Below are positions 32,435 through 41,098 of a DNA stretch of 64,000 nt, piece by piece (positions within the stretch are counted from its first letter, which is position 1; each line of letters begins with the position of its first letter). Origin of the DNA: Streptomyces sp. HNM0574 (GTDB lineage Bacteria; Actinomycetota; Actinomycetes; Streptomycetales; Streptomycetaceae); the NCBI RefSeq assembly GCF_012726235.1, contig NZ_JAASAH010000001.1, positions 124,001-188,000 of the forward strand, given 5' to 3'. The notes beneath the pieces were generated by a model that ran no database searches, had not been told where the DNA came from, and saw nothing but the letters and a program-made list of their open reading frames with translations. The translations under genes were made by a program, and so were the position numbers.

Positions 32435-32534
32435 GGGGAGCCGTGGTTGAGGAAGCGGTGCGCGGCGCGGTCAGCCGTACGGAGTCCGCGCGGGGGCGGA
32501 GGTCACGGCGGGGGACCGGCGGGATGCGCGCGGG

Positions 32535-32615
32535 TCAGGCGCGACAGGTGGCGCTGGACTGGCGACAGAGATCGACGTGGCGTCGTTCCACGAGTCGGTC
32601 GGCAGCAGCGGTCAT
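32535..32615 (-). CDS. Leader peptide (cysteine-type), 26 aa, upstream of ssuD
   Basis: A 26-residue ORF starting MTAAADRLVERRHVDLCRQ and ending with a Cys (SATCRA). The RRHVDL core and the terminal cysteine place it in the same group of actinobacterial leader peptides as the one before metY. Its stop is 205 nt before ssuD, and a hairpin lies between. The DNA from 32616 to 32809 contains no gene; it should hold the promoters of this leader and of the divergent ATPase gene. Confidence 0.7.
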   Translation of the reverse strand: MTAAADRLVERRHVDLCRQSSATCRA

Positions 32616-32809
32616 GTGTCGCATTCTCGACGAGCGTTGCGCGCGGATCAAGACCGTCACGGAGACGTTCCGGCAGGTGAGACGCCGGGCGTACGGCAGG
32701 CGAGACGCGAGGCGGGGCGCGCGCCCCCGCGCGCCGGGCTCACACGATCGGAGGAGGGCGCCACGGAGGGAACGGTTCAGCAGCGCGGCCGCTGCGTAGC
32801 GTCCTGCGC

Positions 32810-34057
32810 ATGGACGACGCGCAGGCGGTGGAGAGCTCCGTGGTGACCGAACTCCGCCTGTCCGCCTTCCGTTCGCTGCGCTCCACCACCGTCCCCGTCG
32901 CCCCGGTGACCCTGCTGTCGGGCCCCAGCGGAAGCGGCAAGTCGACCGTGCTGGAGGCGTACGAGGCGCTGGCCAGACTGGGCTGCGGCGAGGGCCTGGG
33001 CGAGATCTTCTCCGGCGCGCGCGGCGGCGCGGCGGCGTACGTGCCGCGGCGGGCGCGCGCGGACCGGAACGGGCGCCGCGGCTTCCGGCTCGGCTGTTCC
33101 GTGGACGGCCCCGAGGGCCTGGTCCACTGCGACCTCTCCGTCCAGGTGGAACCCGAACTGCGCATCGCCGGCGAGCGGTTGCGGGACGGCGACGGACGCC
33201 TGCTGCTCGCCACGGGCCAGCGCGACCCGCGCCAGCGCATCGTGCAGGCCGAGTGGCGCACCTCCGCCTCCGGGTGCGTGGTCCGCGGCCAGCTCCCGGA
33301 CGACCGGCTCGCCACGGCCATGCTGCCGCTGCGCGTCGCGGGCCGGACGCGGGAGCAGCGCCGGGTGCTGGCCTCGGCCGAGCAGGTGGTGGTCGCGCTG
33401 CGCTCGGTCTTCGCCTGCGACCCGCGGCCCGCGACGATGCGGGACCCGGTGGCCGCGGGCGACGGGCTGCTGCGCGGCGGCTGCGACAACGTCGCCGCCG
33501 TGCTCCGCCGCGCCCGCCGCGAGCGCCCCGACCGGCACGCGCGGCTGATCGAGACGCTGCGGGCCGGGCTGGCGGGACCGGTCGCGGAGCTGTCGGCGGA
33601 CGTGGCCGTCGAGGCCGACGACCGGGGGCTGGTCCGGGCGGTCCTGGACCGGGGCCGCGGGCGCGGCCGCACCCCGCTGGAGTGGCTGGGCGACGGCGAA
33701 CTCCGGTACACCGCACTGGCGTTGGTGCTGATCGCGGGCCGCGGCGTGCTGGAGCCGGCCCCGGACGAGGAGTCGCAGGAGGAGGAGCGGCCCCTCACGG
33801 TGCTGACCGACGGCCTGGACCGCGGGCTCGATCTCCGGCAGACCGGTCAGCTGCTCACGCTGGCCGGGCGGGCGGGCGCGCACGGGAGCGTACGGCTGAT
33901 GGCGGCGGTCTCCCAGCCGGCGGCCGGTCTCGCACCGCGCGGCGGGCCGGTCACGCGGGCGGAAGCGAAGGTTCCGAGGCCCCGGACGGGCGCCGTGGAC
34001 GGGGCGGGGGAGCCGTGCGGGGCTCCCGGTGTGTGCCTGGTAGACCTGGGGGCGTGA
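32810..34057 (+). CDS. P-loop ATPase, RecF/AAA_21-like
   Basis: 415 residues. N-terminal RecF-like start: LRLSAFRSLRSTTVPVAPVT followed by Walker A LLSGPSGSGKSTVLEA. The middle is helical (RERPDRHARLIETLRAGL). The C-terminal half has a signature-like segment EWLGDGELRYTALALVLIAG and Walker B-type LTVLTDGLDRGLDLRQTGQLL, where the usual D-E is D-G. Proteins of this kind often act on DNA, but the target is unknown. The ATG lacks a ribosome site; TAGCGT lies 7 nt upstream, consistent with a leaderless message. The stop overlaps the MazG-like gene (GTGA), so the two proteins are translationally coupled. Confidence 0.8.
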   Translation: MDDAQAVESSVVTELRLSAFRSLRSTTVPVAPVTLLSGPSGSGKSTVLEAYEALARLGCGEGLGEIFSGARGGAAAYVPRRARADRNGRRGFRLGCSVDGPEGLVHCDLSVQVEPELRIAGERLRDGDGRLLLATGQRDPRQRIVQAEWRTSASGCVVRGQLPDDRLATAMLPLRVAGRTREQRRVLASAEQVVVALRSVFACDPRPATMRDPVAAGDGLLRGGCDNVAAVLRRARRERPDRHARLIETLRAGLAGPVAELSADVAVEADDRGLVRAVLDRGRGRGRTPLEWLGDGELRYTALALVLIAGRGVLEPAPDEESQEEERPLTVLTDGLDRGLDLRQTGQLLTLAGRAGAHGSVRLMAAVSQPAAGLAPRGGPVTRAEAKVPRPRTGAVDGAGEPCGAPGVCLVDLGA

Positions 34058-34500
34058 GTGACACCTCTGACAACGGCTCCCGCCTCCCGGGCGCCCCCTC
34101 CGCGACCCCCTCGGCTCCCACCGCGGCCTCCGGACCGTCCGGCCCCCCGGACCCGTCCGGCCGCCCCTCGGTGGGTGAACTCCAGCGCAGGCTGGCCGAC
34201 TTCGCGGTGGCACGCGACTGGGGCCGGTACCACACGCCGAAGAACCTGTCGGCGGCGCTGAGCGTCGAGGCGGGCGAACTCGTGGAGATCTTCCAGTGGC
34301 TGACGCCCGAGCAGTCGGCCCGCGTGATGGACGACCCGGAGACGGCGCACGCCGTCGAGGACGAGGTCGCCGATGTCCTCGCGTATCTCCTCCAGTTCTG
34401 CGAGGTCCTGGGCGTCGACGCGCTCTCCGCGCTGGAAGCGAAGATCGAGAGGAACGAGAAGCGTTTCCCGGTCCGCAAAAACGGTCACTCTATGGAGTGA
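34054..34500 (+). CDS. MazG-like nucleoside triphosphate pyrophosphohydrolase
   Basis: 148 residues. After a Ser/Pro-rich linker of about 40 residues comes an all-alpha NTP pyrophosphatase domain: LQRRLADFAVARDWGRYHTP, the metal-binding EAGELVEIFQWL and the second acidic helix EDEVADVLAYLLQFCEV. The ExxE...ExxD arrangement is intact, and the WGRYHTPKN opening matches the dCTP pyrophosphatase (RS21-C6) branch. Likely substrates are modified or non-canonical (d)NTPs. Start GTG overlaps the ATPase stop. TAGACC lies 7 nt upstream, so independent leaderless initiation is also possible. Confidence 0.86.
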   Translation: MSDTSDNGSRLPGAPSATPSAPTAASGPSGPPDPSGRPSVGELQRRLADFAVARDWGRYHTPKNLSAALSVEAGELVEIFQWLTPEQSARVMDDPETAHAVEDEVADVLAYLLQFCEVLGVDALSALEAKIERNEKRFPVRKNGHSME

Positions 34501-34605
34501 TGGAAGTGCCCACACAGGGCAGGTTATCCACAGATATCCCAAACCCCCTGGCGAGAACGCCCGTTGACGGTCACGCTGGGTAGCGACCAGTGAGGGGGAT
34601 GGCAG

Positions 34606-35064
34606 ATGGAAGCAGTACGACTCATCGAAGCCACCCGACGAGCTCTGGAGCAGTGCACGACGGTGCCCGGCATCGTCGCCGAGGCCTGGCAGGCGCAGGC
34701 GATCGCCGAATCGGTCGGCGGCCGCCTCGCGACGGCCGGCCCCCTCGTCGTCCGGGCCGAGGCCCGCGGACTGGGCGAGTCGGGCAGCCGCGCGCGGGGC
34801 GCCCTGCACCACGCGGGCCTGCGTCCCGGCGGCCTGCGGGCCGACCGGCTCACGCTCGTGGAGGAACCGCGGTGCGCCCTGACGGCGCTCGGCGGGCTGC
34901 TCGGCGAGGTGGGCGCCGCGCTGGTCAGAGTCGCGGTGTCGGCGGAGGAGGAGGGTCTCTACTGGCAGTGCATCGAGGCGATCGACGTCGTCGACGAATC
35001 GGGGGACCGCGTGGCGGGCATGCTGCGCAGCCTCGCCCTGCGCGAGCGCGACGGAGTTCCGTGA
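34606..35064 (+). CDS. Conserved Streptomyces protein, 152 aa (DUF6099-like)
   Basis: A soluble, helical, Ala/Leu-rich protein with no signal or membrane segment. The N-terminus VRLIEATRRALEQCTTVP and the middle block GLRADRLTLVEEPRCALTA are the most distinctive parts. I believe it belongs to a Streptomyces-restricted family (DUF6099), but the match is from memory. Three cysteines (in EQCTTV, EPRCAL, YWQCIE) are scattered and form no motif. ATG start with GAGGGGG 11 nt upstream. It lies 105 nt after the MazG-like gene in a gap without obvious terminator, so a shared transcript is possible. No function known. Confidence 0.72.
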   Translation: MEAVRLIEATRRALEQCTTVPGIVAEAWQAQAIAESVGGRLATAGPLVVRAEARGLGESGSRARGALHHAGLRPGGLRADRLTLVEEPRCALTALGGLLGEVGAALVRVAVSAEEEGLYWQCIEAIDVVDESGDRVAGMLRSLALRERDGVP

Positions 35065-35169
35065 GGCGGCGCCGCGTGCGGTGACGCGCCCTGGCGGGCG
35101 GGCTTCGGGCCGGGGTGGACCGGCCCAAGGCCCCGGCGCCCGGCACCGGCGTCCGTGCAAGATGGATCC

Positions 35170-36093
35170 ATGGATCTGCGTATCTTCACCGAGCCCCAGC
35201 AGGGGGCCGATTACCCGACGCTGCTCAACGTCGCCCTGGCCGCGGAGGACCTGGGCTTCGACGCCTTCTACCGCTCCGACCACTATCTCGTCATGGGCGA
35301 TTCCGACGGCCTGCCGGGCCCGACGGACGCCTGGATCACGCTGGCCGGCCTCGCCAGGGAGACCAGCCGCATCCGGCTCGGCACCCTGATGACCGCTGCC
35401 ACCTTCCGGCTGCCGGGTCCGCTCGCCATCCAGGTCGCCCAGGTCGACGCGATGTCCGGCGGCCGGGTCGAACTGGGCCTGGGCACGGGCTGGTTCGAGG
35501 CCGAGCACCGCGCGTACGGCATTCCGTTCCCCAAGGAGAAGTTCGGGAGGCTGGAGGAACAGCTGGAGATCATCACGGGCCTGTGGGGCACCCCGGTCGG
35601 CAAGACCTTCTCCTACGAGGGCACCCACTACCAGCTGGAGAACTCGCCCGCGCTGCCGAAGCCCGCCCAGCGGCGGGTGCCGGTGCTGGTCGGCGGGCAC
35701 GGCAAGAGCCGGACGCCGCGCGTAGCGGCCCGCTTCGCCGACGAGTTCAACATCCCCTTCGCCTCGCCCGAGGACACCAGGGCGCAGTTCGCGCGGGTAC
35801 GGGCCGCCGCCGAGGAACACGGCCGCCGCGCCGACGACTTGATCTACTCCAACGCCCTCGTCGTCTGCGTCGGCCGGGACGACGCGGAGGTCGCGCGCCG
35901 GGCCGCCGCCATCGGCCGGGACCCGCAGGAGCTGCGGGAGAACGGCCTGGCCGGCACCCCGGCCGAGGTCGTCGAGAAGATCGGGAGGTACGCCGAGGCG
36001 GGAGCGTCCCGCTTCTACCTCCAGGTGCTGGACCTGAAGGACCTGGACCACCTGGAGCTGATCGCGTCCCAGGTGCAGGCGCAGCTGCCGTGA
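35170..36093 (+). CDS. LLM-class F420-dependent oxidoreductase
   Basis: 307-residue luciferase-like TIM barrel. LGFDAFYRSDHYLVMGDSDG, LTAGLA-type strand RIRLGTLMTAATFRLPGPLA, SGGRVELGLGTGWFEAEHRA and the late VPVLVGGHGKSRTPRVAAR fit the F420-dependent group common in Actinobacteria. Substrate unknown. I chose the ATG at 35170, which gives MDLRIFTEPQQGADYPTLL and has CAAGAT 6 nt upstream; an ATG five codons earlier is less likely because it would lie within that promoter element. Its stop overlaps the next start (GTGA), so it is coupled to the homocysteine methyltransferase gene. Confidence 0.86.
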   Translation: MDLRIFTEPQQGADYPTLLNVALAAEDLGFDAFYRSDHYLVMGDSDGLPGPTDAWITLAGLARETSRIRLGTLMTAATFRLPGPLAIQVAQVDAMSGGRVELGLGTGWFEAEHRAYGIPFPKEKFGRLEEQLEIITGLWGTPVGKTFSYEGTHYQLENSPALPKPAQRRVPVLVGGHGKSRTPRVAARFADEFNIPFASPEDTRAQFARVRAAAEEHGRRADDLIYSNALVVCVGRDDAEVARRAAAIGRDPQELRENGLAGTPAEVVEKIGRYAEAGASRFYLQVLDLKDLDHLELIASQVQAQLP

Positions 36094-37013
36094 GTGCCGC
36101 GCCTCCGCTCGCCGCCGCGCTCGCCGAGGGGCCCGTCGTCCTGGACGGCGGGCTGTCGAACCAGCTGGAGGCGCAGGGCTGCGACCTGTCCGACCCGCTG
36201 TGGTCGGCGCGGCTGCTCGCCGACGCGCCCGAGCGGATCCGCGCCGCGCACACCGCGTACGTGGCGGCCGGTGCCCGGGTGCTGATCACCGGCAGCTACC
36301 AGGCGTCCTTCGAGGGCTTCGCCCGCAGGGGCGTGGGCCGGGCGGAGGCGGCGGCGCTGTTCCGCCGCAGCGTCGAACTGGCCCGCGCCGCGGGCGAGTC
36401 CGGTGCCGCGGGTGGTGAACCCGTCCGGGTCGCGGCCTCGGTCGGCCCGTACGGCGCGGTGCTCGCGGACGGCAGCGAGTACCGCGGCCGGTACGGGCTG
36501 AGCGTGCGCGAGCTGGAGCGGTTCCACCGGCCGCGGGTGGAGGCGCTGGCCGAGGCCGGCCCGGACGTCCTCGCGCTGGAGACGGTGCCGGACGCCGACG
36601 AGGTAGAGGCGCTGCTGCGCGCGGCCGGGGGGTGCGGGGTGCCGGTGTGGCTGAGCTGCACGGTCGCCGCCGGGCGTACCCGGGCCGGGCAGCCGCTCGC
36701 CGCGGCCTTCGCGCCCGCCGCGGGGAACGCACAGGTGATCGCCGTCGGCGTCAACTGCTGCGCGGCACACGAGGTGGGGGACGCGGTCGAGGAGGCCGTC
36801 GCCGTCACGGGCCGGCCCGCGGTGGCCTATCCGAACAGCGGCGAGGGCTGGGACGCGGCGGCCCGCGGCTGGCGGGGCGCCCCCACCTTCGCGCCGGAGC
36901 GCTCGCCGGCCGCCGTCCGGGACTGGGCGGACCGGGGCGCGCGGCTGATCGGCGGCTGCTGCCGGGTGGGCCCGGAGCAGATCCGCGGCGTCGCCCGCGC
37001 ACTGCGCGCCTGA
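36090..37013 (+). CDS. mmuM: Homocysteine S-methyltransferase
   Basis: 307 residues; transfers a methyl group from S-methylmethionine (or SAM) to homocysteine to form methionine. Seen: [34 protein letters not shown], and the zinc ligands, one Cys in [11 protein letters not shown] and the pair in [16 protein letters not shown] near the C-terminus. GTG start within the preceding gene's stop codon (GTGA), no spacer. It would recycle homocysteine produced by the MetYX route encoded 6 kb upstream, but the two are not in one transcript. Confidence 0.92.
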   Translation: MSAAPPLAAALAEGPVVLDGGLSNQLEAQGCDLSDPLWSARLLADAPERIRAAHTAYVAAGARVLITGSYQASFEGFARRGVGRAEAAALFRRSVELARAAGESGAAGGEPVRVAASVGPYGAVLADGSEYRGRYGLSVRELERFHRPRVEALAEAGPDVLALETVPDADEVEALLRAAGGCGVPVWLSCTVAAGRTRAGQPLAAAFAPAAGNAQVIAVGVNCCAAHEVGDAVEEAVAVTGRPAVAYPNSGEGWDAAARGWRGAPTFAPERSPAAVRDWADRGARLIGGCCRVGPEQIRGVARALRA

Positions 37014-37086
37014 CCCCGGAGGTGCCGCCCCGCGGAAAGGCGGGATTCGCCACGCGGCGGCCCTCCGGCTCGGCCAGGATGGGGCC

Positions 37087-38319
37087 ATGGCCTTCCACGT
37101 CGACTCCGAGACCGGGCGGCTGCGCCGCGTGATCCTGCACCGGCCGGATCTGGAGCTCAAGCGGCTGACCCCGACGAACAAGGACGACCTGCTCTTCGAC
37201 GACGTGCTCTGGGTCCGCCGCGCCCGCCAGGAGCACGACGCCCTCGCCGACTGCCTGCGCGACCGCGGCGTCGCCGTCCACCTCTTCGGCGACCTGCTCG
37301 CCGAGACGCTGGAGATCCCGACCGCCCGCACCCTCGTTCTGGACCGCGTCTTCGACGAGAACGAGTACGGGCCGCTCGCGACCGCGCACCTGCGGGCCGC
37401 CTTCGACGCGATGCCGACGGCCGAGCTGTGCGAGGCGCTCGTCGGCGGCATGACGAAGCGGGAGTTCCTCCAGGCGCACAGCGAGCCCTCCTCCGTCCGC
37501 TTCCATGTGATGGACCTCGACGACTTCCTGCTCGCCCCGCTCCCCAACCACCTGTTCACCCGCGACACTTCGGCCTGGATCTACGACGGGGTGTCCATCA
37601 ACGCGATGCGCTGGCCCGCGCGGCAGCGCGAGACGGTGCACTTCGAGGCGATCTACCACCACCACCCGTTGTTCGCCGGGCCCGATTCGGGCCGCTTCCA
37701 CGTCTGGTCGGAGGGGCAGGGCGCGTACCCGTCGACGATCGAGGGCGGGGACGTGCTCGTGATCGGCGAGGGCGCGGTGCTCATCGGGATGAGCGAGCGG
37801 ACGGCGCCGCAGGCGGTGGAGATGCTGGCCCGCGGCCTGTTCGCGGCGGGCTCGGCCCGCACGATCGTGGCGCTGGACATGCCCAAGCGCCGCGCGTTCA
37901 TGCACCTGGACACCGTGATGACGATGGTCGAGCGGGACGCGTTCACGCAGTACGAGGGTCTGGGCATGGTCCGCTCGTACACCATCGAGCCGGGCACCTG
38001 CGCCTACGACCTGCGGGTCACCGACCACCCGCCGGAGCACATGCACCGGGCGATCGCGGCGGCGCTGGGCCTGGACCGCATCCGCATCATGACGCCGACG
38101 CAGGACGTGCACTCCGCCGAGCGCGAGCAGTGGGACGACGGCTGCAACGTGCTGGCCGTGGAGCCCGGGGTGGTCGTCGCGTACGAGCGGAACGTCACGA
38201 CGAACACCTATCTGCGCAAGCAGGGCATCGAGGTGCTGGAGATCCCGGGCAGCGAGCTGGGCCGGGGGAGGGGCGGCCCGCGCTGCATGAGCTGCCCGGT
38301 CGAGCGCGACCCCGTGTGA
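37087..38319 (+). CDS. arcA: Arginine deiminase
   Basis: 410-residue guanidino-group hydrolase converting arginine to citrulline and ammonia. Active-site segments: [43 protein letters not shown] (catalytic His) and the C-terminal [13 protein letters not shown] with nucleophile Cys400. The usual family sequence has SMP here; this protein has SCP. ATG start without Shine-Dalgarno; CAGGAT is 6 nt upstream. The ornithine carbamoyltransferase gene follows after 108 nt containing inverted repeats. No carbamate kinase gene is seen in the window, so the pathway is not complete here. Confidence 0.95.
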   Translation: MAFHVDSETGRLRRVILHRPDLELKRLTPTNKDDLLFDDVLWVRRARQEHDALADCLRDRGVAVHLFGDLLAETLEIPTARTLVLDRVFDENEYGPLATAHLRAAFDAMPTAELCEALVGGMTKREFLQAHSEPSSVRFHVMDLDDFLLAPLPNHLFTRDTSAWIYDGVSINAMRWPARQRETVHFEAIYHHHPLFAGPDSGRFHVWSEGQGAYPSTIEGGDVLVIGEGAVLIGMSERTAPQAVEMLARGLFAAGSARTIVALDMPKRRAFMHLDTVMTMVERDAFTQYEGLGMVRSYTIEPGTCAYDLRVTDHPPEHMHRAIAAALGLDRIRIMTPTQDVHSAEREQWDDGCNVLAVEPGVVVAYERNVTTNTYLRKQGIEVLEIPGSELGRGRGGPRCMSCPVERDPV

Positions 38320-38346
38320 GCCCGGCGGGGGCCGCCGGGCACGGGT

Positions 38347-38401
38347 GGATGAATAGGGATACGGTGAGTCGTATAGAATTCCGGTTTCCTTTCGTTCATC
38401 C
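38347..38401. promoter_or_regulatory. Inverted-repeat region between arcA and argF
   Basis: A/T-richer DNA with an outer dyad GGATGAA/TTCATCC (38347-38353 with 38395-38401) and an inner ATACG/CGTAT (38359-38363 with 38370-38374). It could be an ArgR-type operator or a hairpin in the argF leader; the sequence does not decide. Confidence 0.4.
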
Positions 38402-38427
38402 GTACGCCAGCGATCTAGGAGCGCTTC

Positions 38428-39438
38428 ATGGCGAAAAACCTCGCGGGCCGCCACTTCCTCAAGGAGGCGGACTTCTCGGCCGAGGAGTTCCGGTACCTGG
38501 TCGGCCTGGCCGCCGAGCTGAAGGCCGCCAGGAAGGCGGGCACCGAGGAGCAGCGGCTGCGCGGCCGCAACATCGCGCTCATCTTCGAGAAGACCTCCAC
38601 CCGCACCCGCTGCTCCTTCGAGGTCGCCGCCGCCGACCAGGGCGCCAGGACCACGTACCTGGACCCGAGCGGCTCCCAGATCGGGCACAAGGAGTCGGTC
38701 AAGGACACCGCCCGGGTGCTCGGCCGGATGTACGACGGCATCCAGTACCGGGGCAGCGGCCAGGACGTCGTCGAGGAGCTGGCCGCGCACGCCGGCGTCC
38801 CGGTCTTCAACGGCCTCACCGACGAGTGGCACCCCACCCAGATGCTGGCCGACGTGCTCACCATGACCGAGCACTCCGCGAAGCCCCTCACGGACATCGC
38901 CTTCGCCTACCTCGGCGACGCCCGCAACAACATGGGCAACTCCTACCTCGTCACCGGCGCCCTCCTCGGCATGGACGTCCGGATCGCCGCCCCCCGGAGC
39001 CTGTGGCCCGAGGACGCCGTCGTCGCGCGGGCCCGCGCCCTGGCCGAGACCTCCGGCGCCCGCGTCACGCTCACCGAGGAGGTGGCCGAGGGGGTGCGCG
39101 GCGCGGACTTCGTCGCCACCGACGTCTGGGTCTCGATGGGCGAGCCCAAGGAGGTCTGGGACGAGCGGATCGCGCTGCTCGGCCCGTACGCGGTGACCAT
39201 GGACGTGCTGCGCGCCACCGGGAACGAGCAGGTCAAGTTCCTGCACTGCCTGCCCGCCTACCACGACCTGGGCACCGCCGTCGGCCGCGAGCTGTACGAG
39301 CGGCACGGGCTGGAGTCGCTGGAGGTGACGGACGAGGTCTTCGAGTCGCCGGAGCACTCCGTCGTCTTCGACGAGGCCGAGAACCGGATGCACACCATCA
39401 AGGCGGTCCTCGTCGCGACGCTGGGCACGGCCGCCTGA
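38428..39438 (+). CDS. argF: Ornithine carbamoyltransferase
   Basis: 336 residues. Carbamoyl-phosphate site [35 protein letters not shown] and the ornithine-site Cys in [14 protein letters not shown] are all present. In the arginine deiminase pathway the enzyme runs backwards, giving ornithine and carbamoyl phosphate from citrulline. Its place right behind arcA indicates this catabolic role, although the same sequence class serves biosynthesis. ATG start with TAGGAGCG 6 nt upstream. Confidence 0.95.
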   Translation: MAKNLAGRHFLKEADFSAEEFRYLVGLAAELKAARKAGTEEQRLRGRNIALIFEKTSTRTRCSFEVAAADQGARTTYLDPSGSQIGHKESVKDTARVLGRMYDGIQYRGSGQDVVEELAAHAGVPVFNGLTDEWHPTQMLADVLTMTEHSAKPLTDIAFAYLGDARNNMGNSYLVTGALLGMDVRIAAPRSLWPEDAVVARARALAETSGARVTLTEEVAEGVRGADFVATDVWVSMGEPKEVWDERIALLGPYAVTMDVLRATGNEQVKFLHCLPAYHDLGTAVGRELYERHGLESLEVTDEVFESPEHSVVFDEAENRMHTIKAVLVATLGTAA

Positions 39439-39454
39439 CCGGGGCCGCGCGCCG

Positions 39455-39500
39455 GTGTGCGCATACTCATACGCATATATGCGAGAGCATGCATACACCG
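39455..39500. promoter_or_regulatory. A/T-rich palindromic region upstream of the permease gene
   Basis: A strikingly A/T-rich island with a perfect palindrome CGCATATATGCG (39472-39483), GCATA three times (39461, 39473, 39491) and ATGCAT at 39489-39494. This looks like an operator, possibly for ArgR, followed by a TACGAT -10 candidate at 39505-39510. Confidence 0.5.
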
Positions 39501-39523
39501 CGGTTACGATGGATGCAGCTCCG

Positions 39524-39556
39524 AAGGGTCCGGGCACTCGCGGCCCGGACCCTTTT
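39524..39556 (+). terminator. Intrinsic terminator between argF and the permease gene
   Basis: A 12-bp perfect stem AAGGGTCCGGGC/GCCCGGACCCTT, 7-nt loop and a TTTT tail: one of the few textbook terminators in the window. It lies only about 14 nt after a -10-like hexamer, so it could also attenuate a transcript that starts there. Confidence 0.8.
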
Positions 39557-39648
39557 CGACGCAGTCCCCTCGGAAACCCCGACGTCCCCTCGGAGCCACC
39601 CCCGCCACCGACCCCGTGGCGGGGCTGCACCATCAGAAAGACCGCACC

Positions 39649-41088
39649 ATGCCCCGCACCGGACTCCGCATCAAGTCCCCCGATCTGCTCGTCGCCGAGT
39701 CCGGGGCCGACCTCGAAGGACACGGCCTCAAGCGCACCATCGGCCTCTTCCAGCTCGTCTGCTTCGGCGTCGGCGCCATCGTCGGCACCGGCATCTTCGT
39801 CGGCCTCTCCGACACCGTCGCCGAGGCCGGGCCCGGCGTGATCGTCTCCTTCGTCCTCGCCGCGATCACCTGCATCTTCACGGCCTTCTCCTTCGCCGAA
39901 CTCGGCGGCGCCATCCCCGTCTCCGGCAGCTCCTACAGCTACGCCTACGCCGCGCTGGGCGAGCGCACCGCCTTCCTCGTCGGCTGGTGCCTGCTGCTGG
40001 AGTACGGCGTCTCCGTCTCCGCCGTCGCCATCGGCTGGGGCCAGTACCTCAACGAGCTGCTGCACAACACCGTCGGCTGGGAGATCCCGGCCGCGCTCGC
40101 CGACGCCCCGGGCCACGGCGGCATCGTCAACGTGCCCGCCGTCGTCGTGATGGTGCTCGCCTCCGTGCTGCTCGTGCGCGGCATCCGGGAGAGCGCGCGG
40201 GCCACCGCCGTCATGGCCATCATCAAGATCGGCATCCTGCTGCTGTTCTGCGCGATCGCCTTCACCGCCTTCTCCTCGGGCAACCTCTCCCCGTTCGCGC
40301 CCGAGGGCATCGGCGGCATCGGCGCCGGGGCTTCGCTCGCCTTCTTCTCCTTCATCGGCTTCGACGCCATCTCCACCGCGGGCGAGGAGGTCAAGGACCC
40401 GCGGCGGAACGTGCCGCTGGCCATCCTGGTGACCATCGGCGTCGTCGCGCTGCTGTACTGCCTGGTGTCGGTCGCCGCGCTCGGTGCCATGCCCTGGCAG
40501 GACGTCGGCGGCCAGCCGGCCGCTCTCTCGCTGATCGTCAACCACACCACCGGCTCGACGCTCGGCAGCACCGTCATCGCCATCGGCGCCGTCGTCGCCA
40601 TCGCCTCCGTGGTGCTGGCCGTGCTGTACGGGCAGACCCGCATCCTGATGTCGATGTCCCGGGACGGGCTCGTCCCCAAGGTCTTCGAGCGGGTCTCCCC
40701 GAAGACCTCCACGCCGGTGGCCAACACCTGGATCGTCTGCGCGGTCTTCGCCGTCCCGGCCGCCGTCGTCCCGCTCGACGTCGTCCTCGACATGACGGTG
40801 ATCGGCGCGCTGTCCGTGATGGCCGTGGTCAACGTCTGCGTGATCGCGCTGCGCCGCAGCCGCCCCGAGCTGGCCCGCCGGTTCCGGGTGCCGCTCTACC
40901 CGGTCGCGCCGCTGCTGGGCGTCGCCTTCTGCCTGTACCTGATGTACGGGCTGCCGCTGCTGACCTGGATCCAGTTCGCCGGCTTCCTCGTCGTCGGCCT
41001 CGCCGTCTACTCCTTCTACAGCCGCAAGCGCTCCCGTCTCGCCGGGGCCGAGGCCGCCCCGGAACCGAAGCCGACGGCGGGGGTCTGA
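39649..41088 (+). CDS. APC-family amino acid permease (cationic amino acid type)
   Basis: 479 residues with about twelve transmembrane helices. The first helix motif FGVGAIVGTGIFVGLSDTVA is the amino-acid/polyamine permease signature. ELGGAIPVSGSSYSYAYAAL, FFSFIGFDAISTAGEEVKDP and the late MSRDGLVPKVFERVSPKT follow. This layout is that of cationic amino acid transporters, and its position behind arcA-argF suggests arginine uptake or arginine/ornithine exchange. The ATG at 39649 has only a weak AGAAAG site; the frame is open upstream through the terminator, which I reject. It ends 10 nt from the convergent gene's stop. Confidence 0.88.
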   Translation: MPRTGLRIKSPDLLVAESGADLEGHGLKRTIGLFQLVCFGVGAIVGTGIFVGLSDTVAEAGPGVIVSFVLAAITCIFTAFSFAELGGAIPVSGSSYSYAYAALGERTAFLVGWCLLLEYGVSVSAVAIGWGQYLNELLHNTVGWEIPAALADAPGHGGIVNVPAVVVMVLASVLLVRGIRESARATAVMAIIKIGILLLFCAIAFTAFSSGNLSPFAPEGIGGIGAGASLAFFSFIGFDAISTAGEEVKDPRRNVPLAILVTIGVVALLYCLVSVAALGAMPWQDVGGQPAALSLIVNHTTGSTLGSTVIAIGAVVAIASVVLAVLYGQTRILMSMSRDGLVPKVFERVSPKTSTPVANTWIVCAVFAVPAAVVPLDVVLDMTVIGALSVMAVVNVCVIALRRSRPELARRFRVPLYPVAPLLGVAFCLYLMYGLPLLTWIQFAGFLVVGLAVYSFYSRKRSRLAGAEAAPEPKPTAGV

Positions 41089-41098
41089 CCCGCCCGGA

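Noticed and set aside
39457..39648. N-terminal extension of the amino acid permease upstream of 39649.
   Set aside because: It would read through the palindromic region and the intrinsic terminator; the family N-terminus fits the later ATG.
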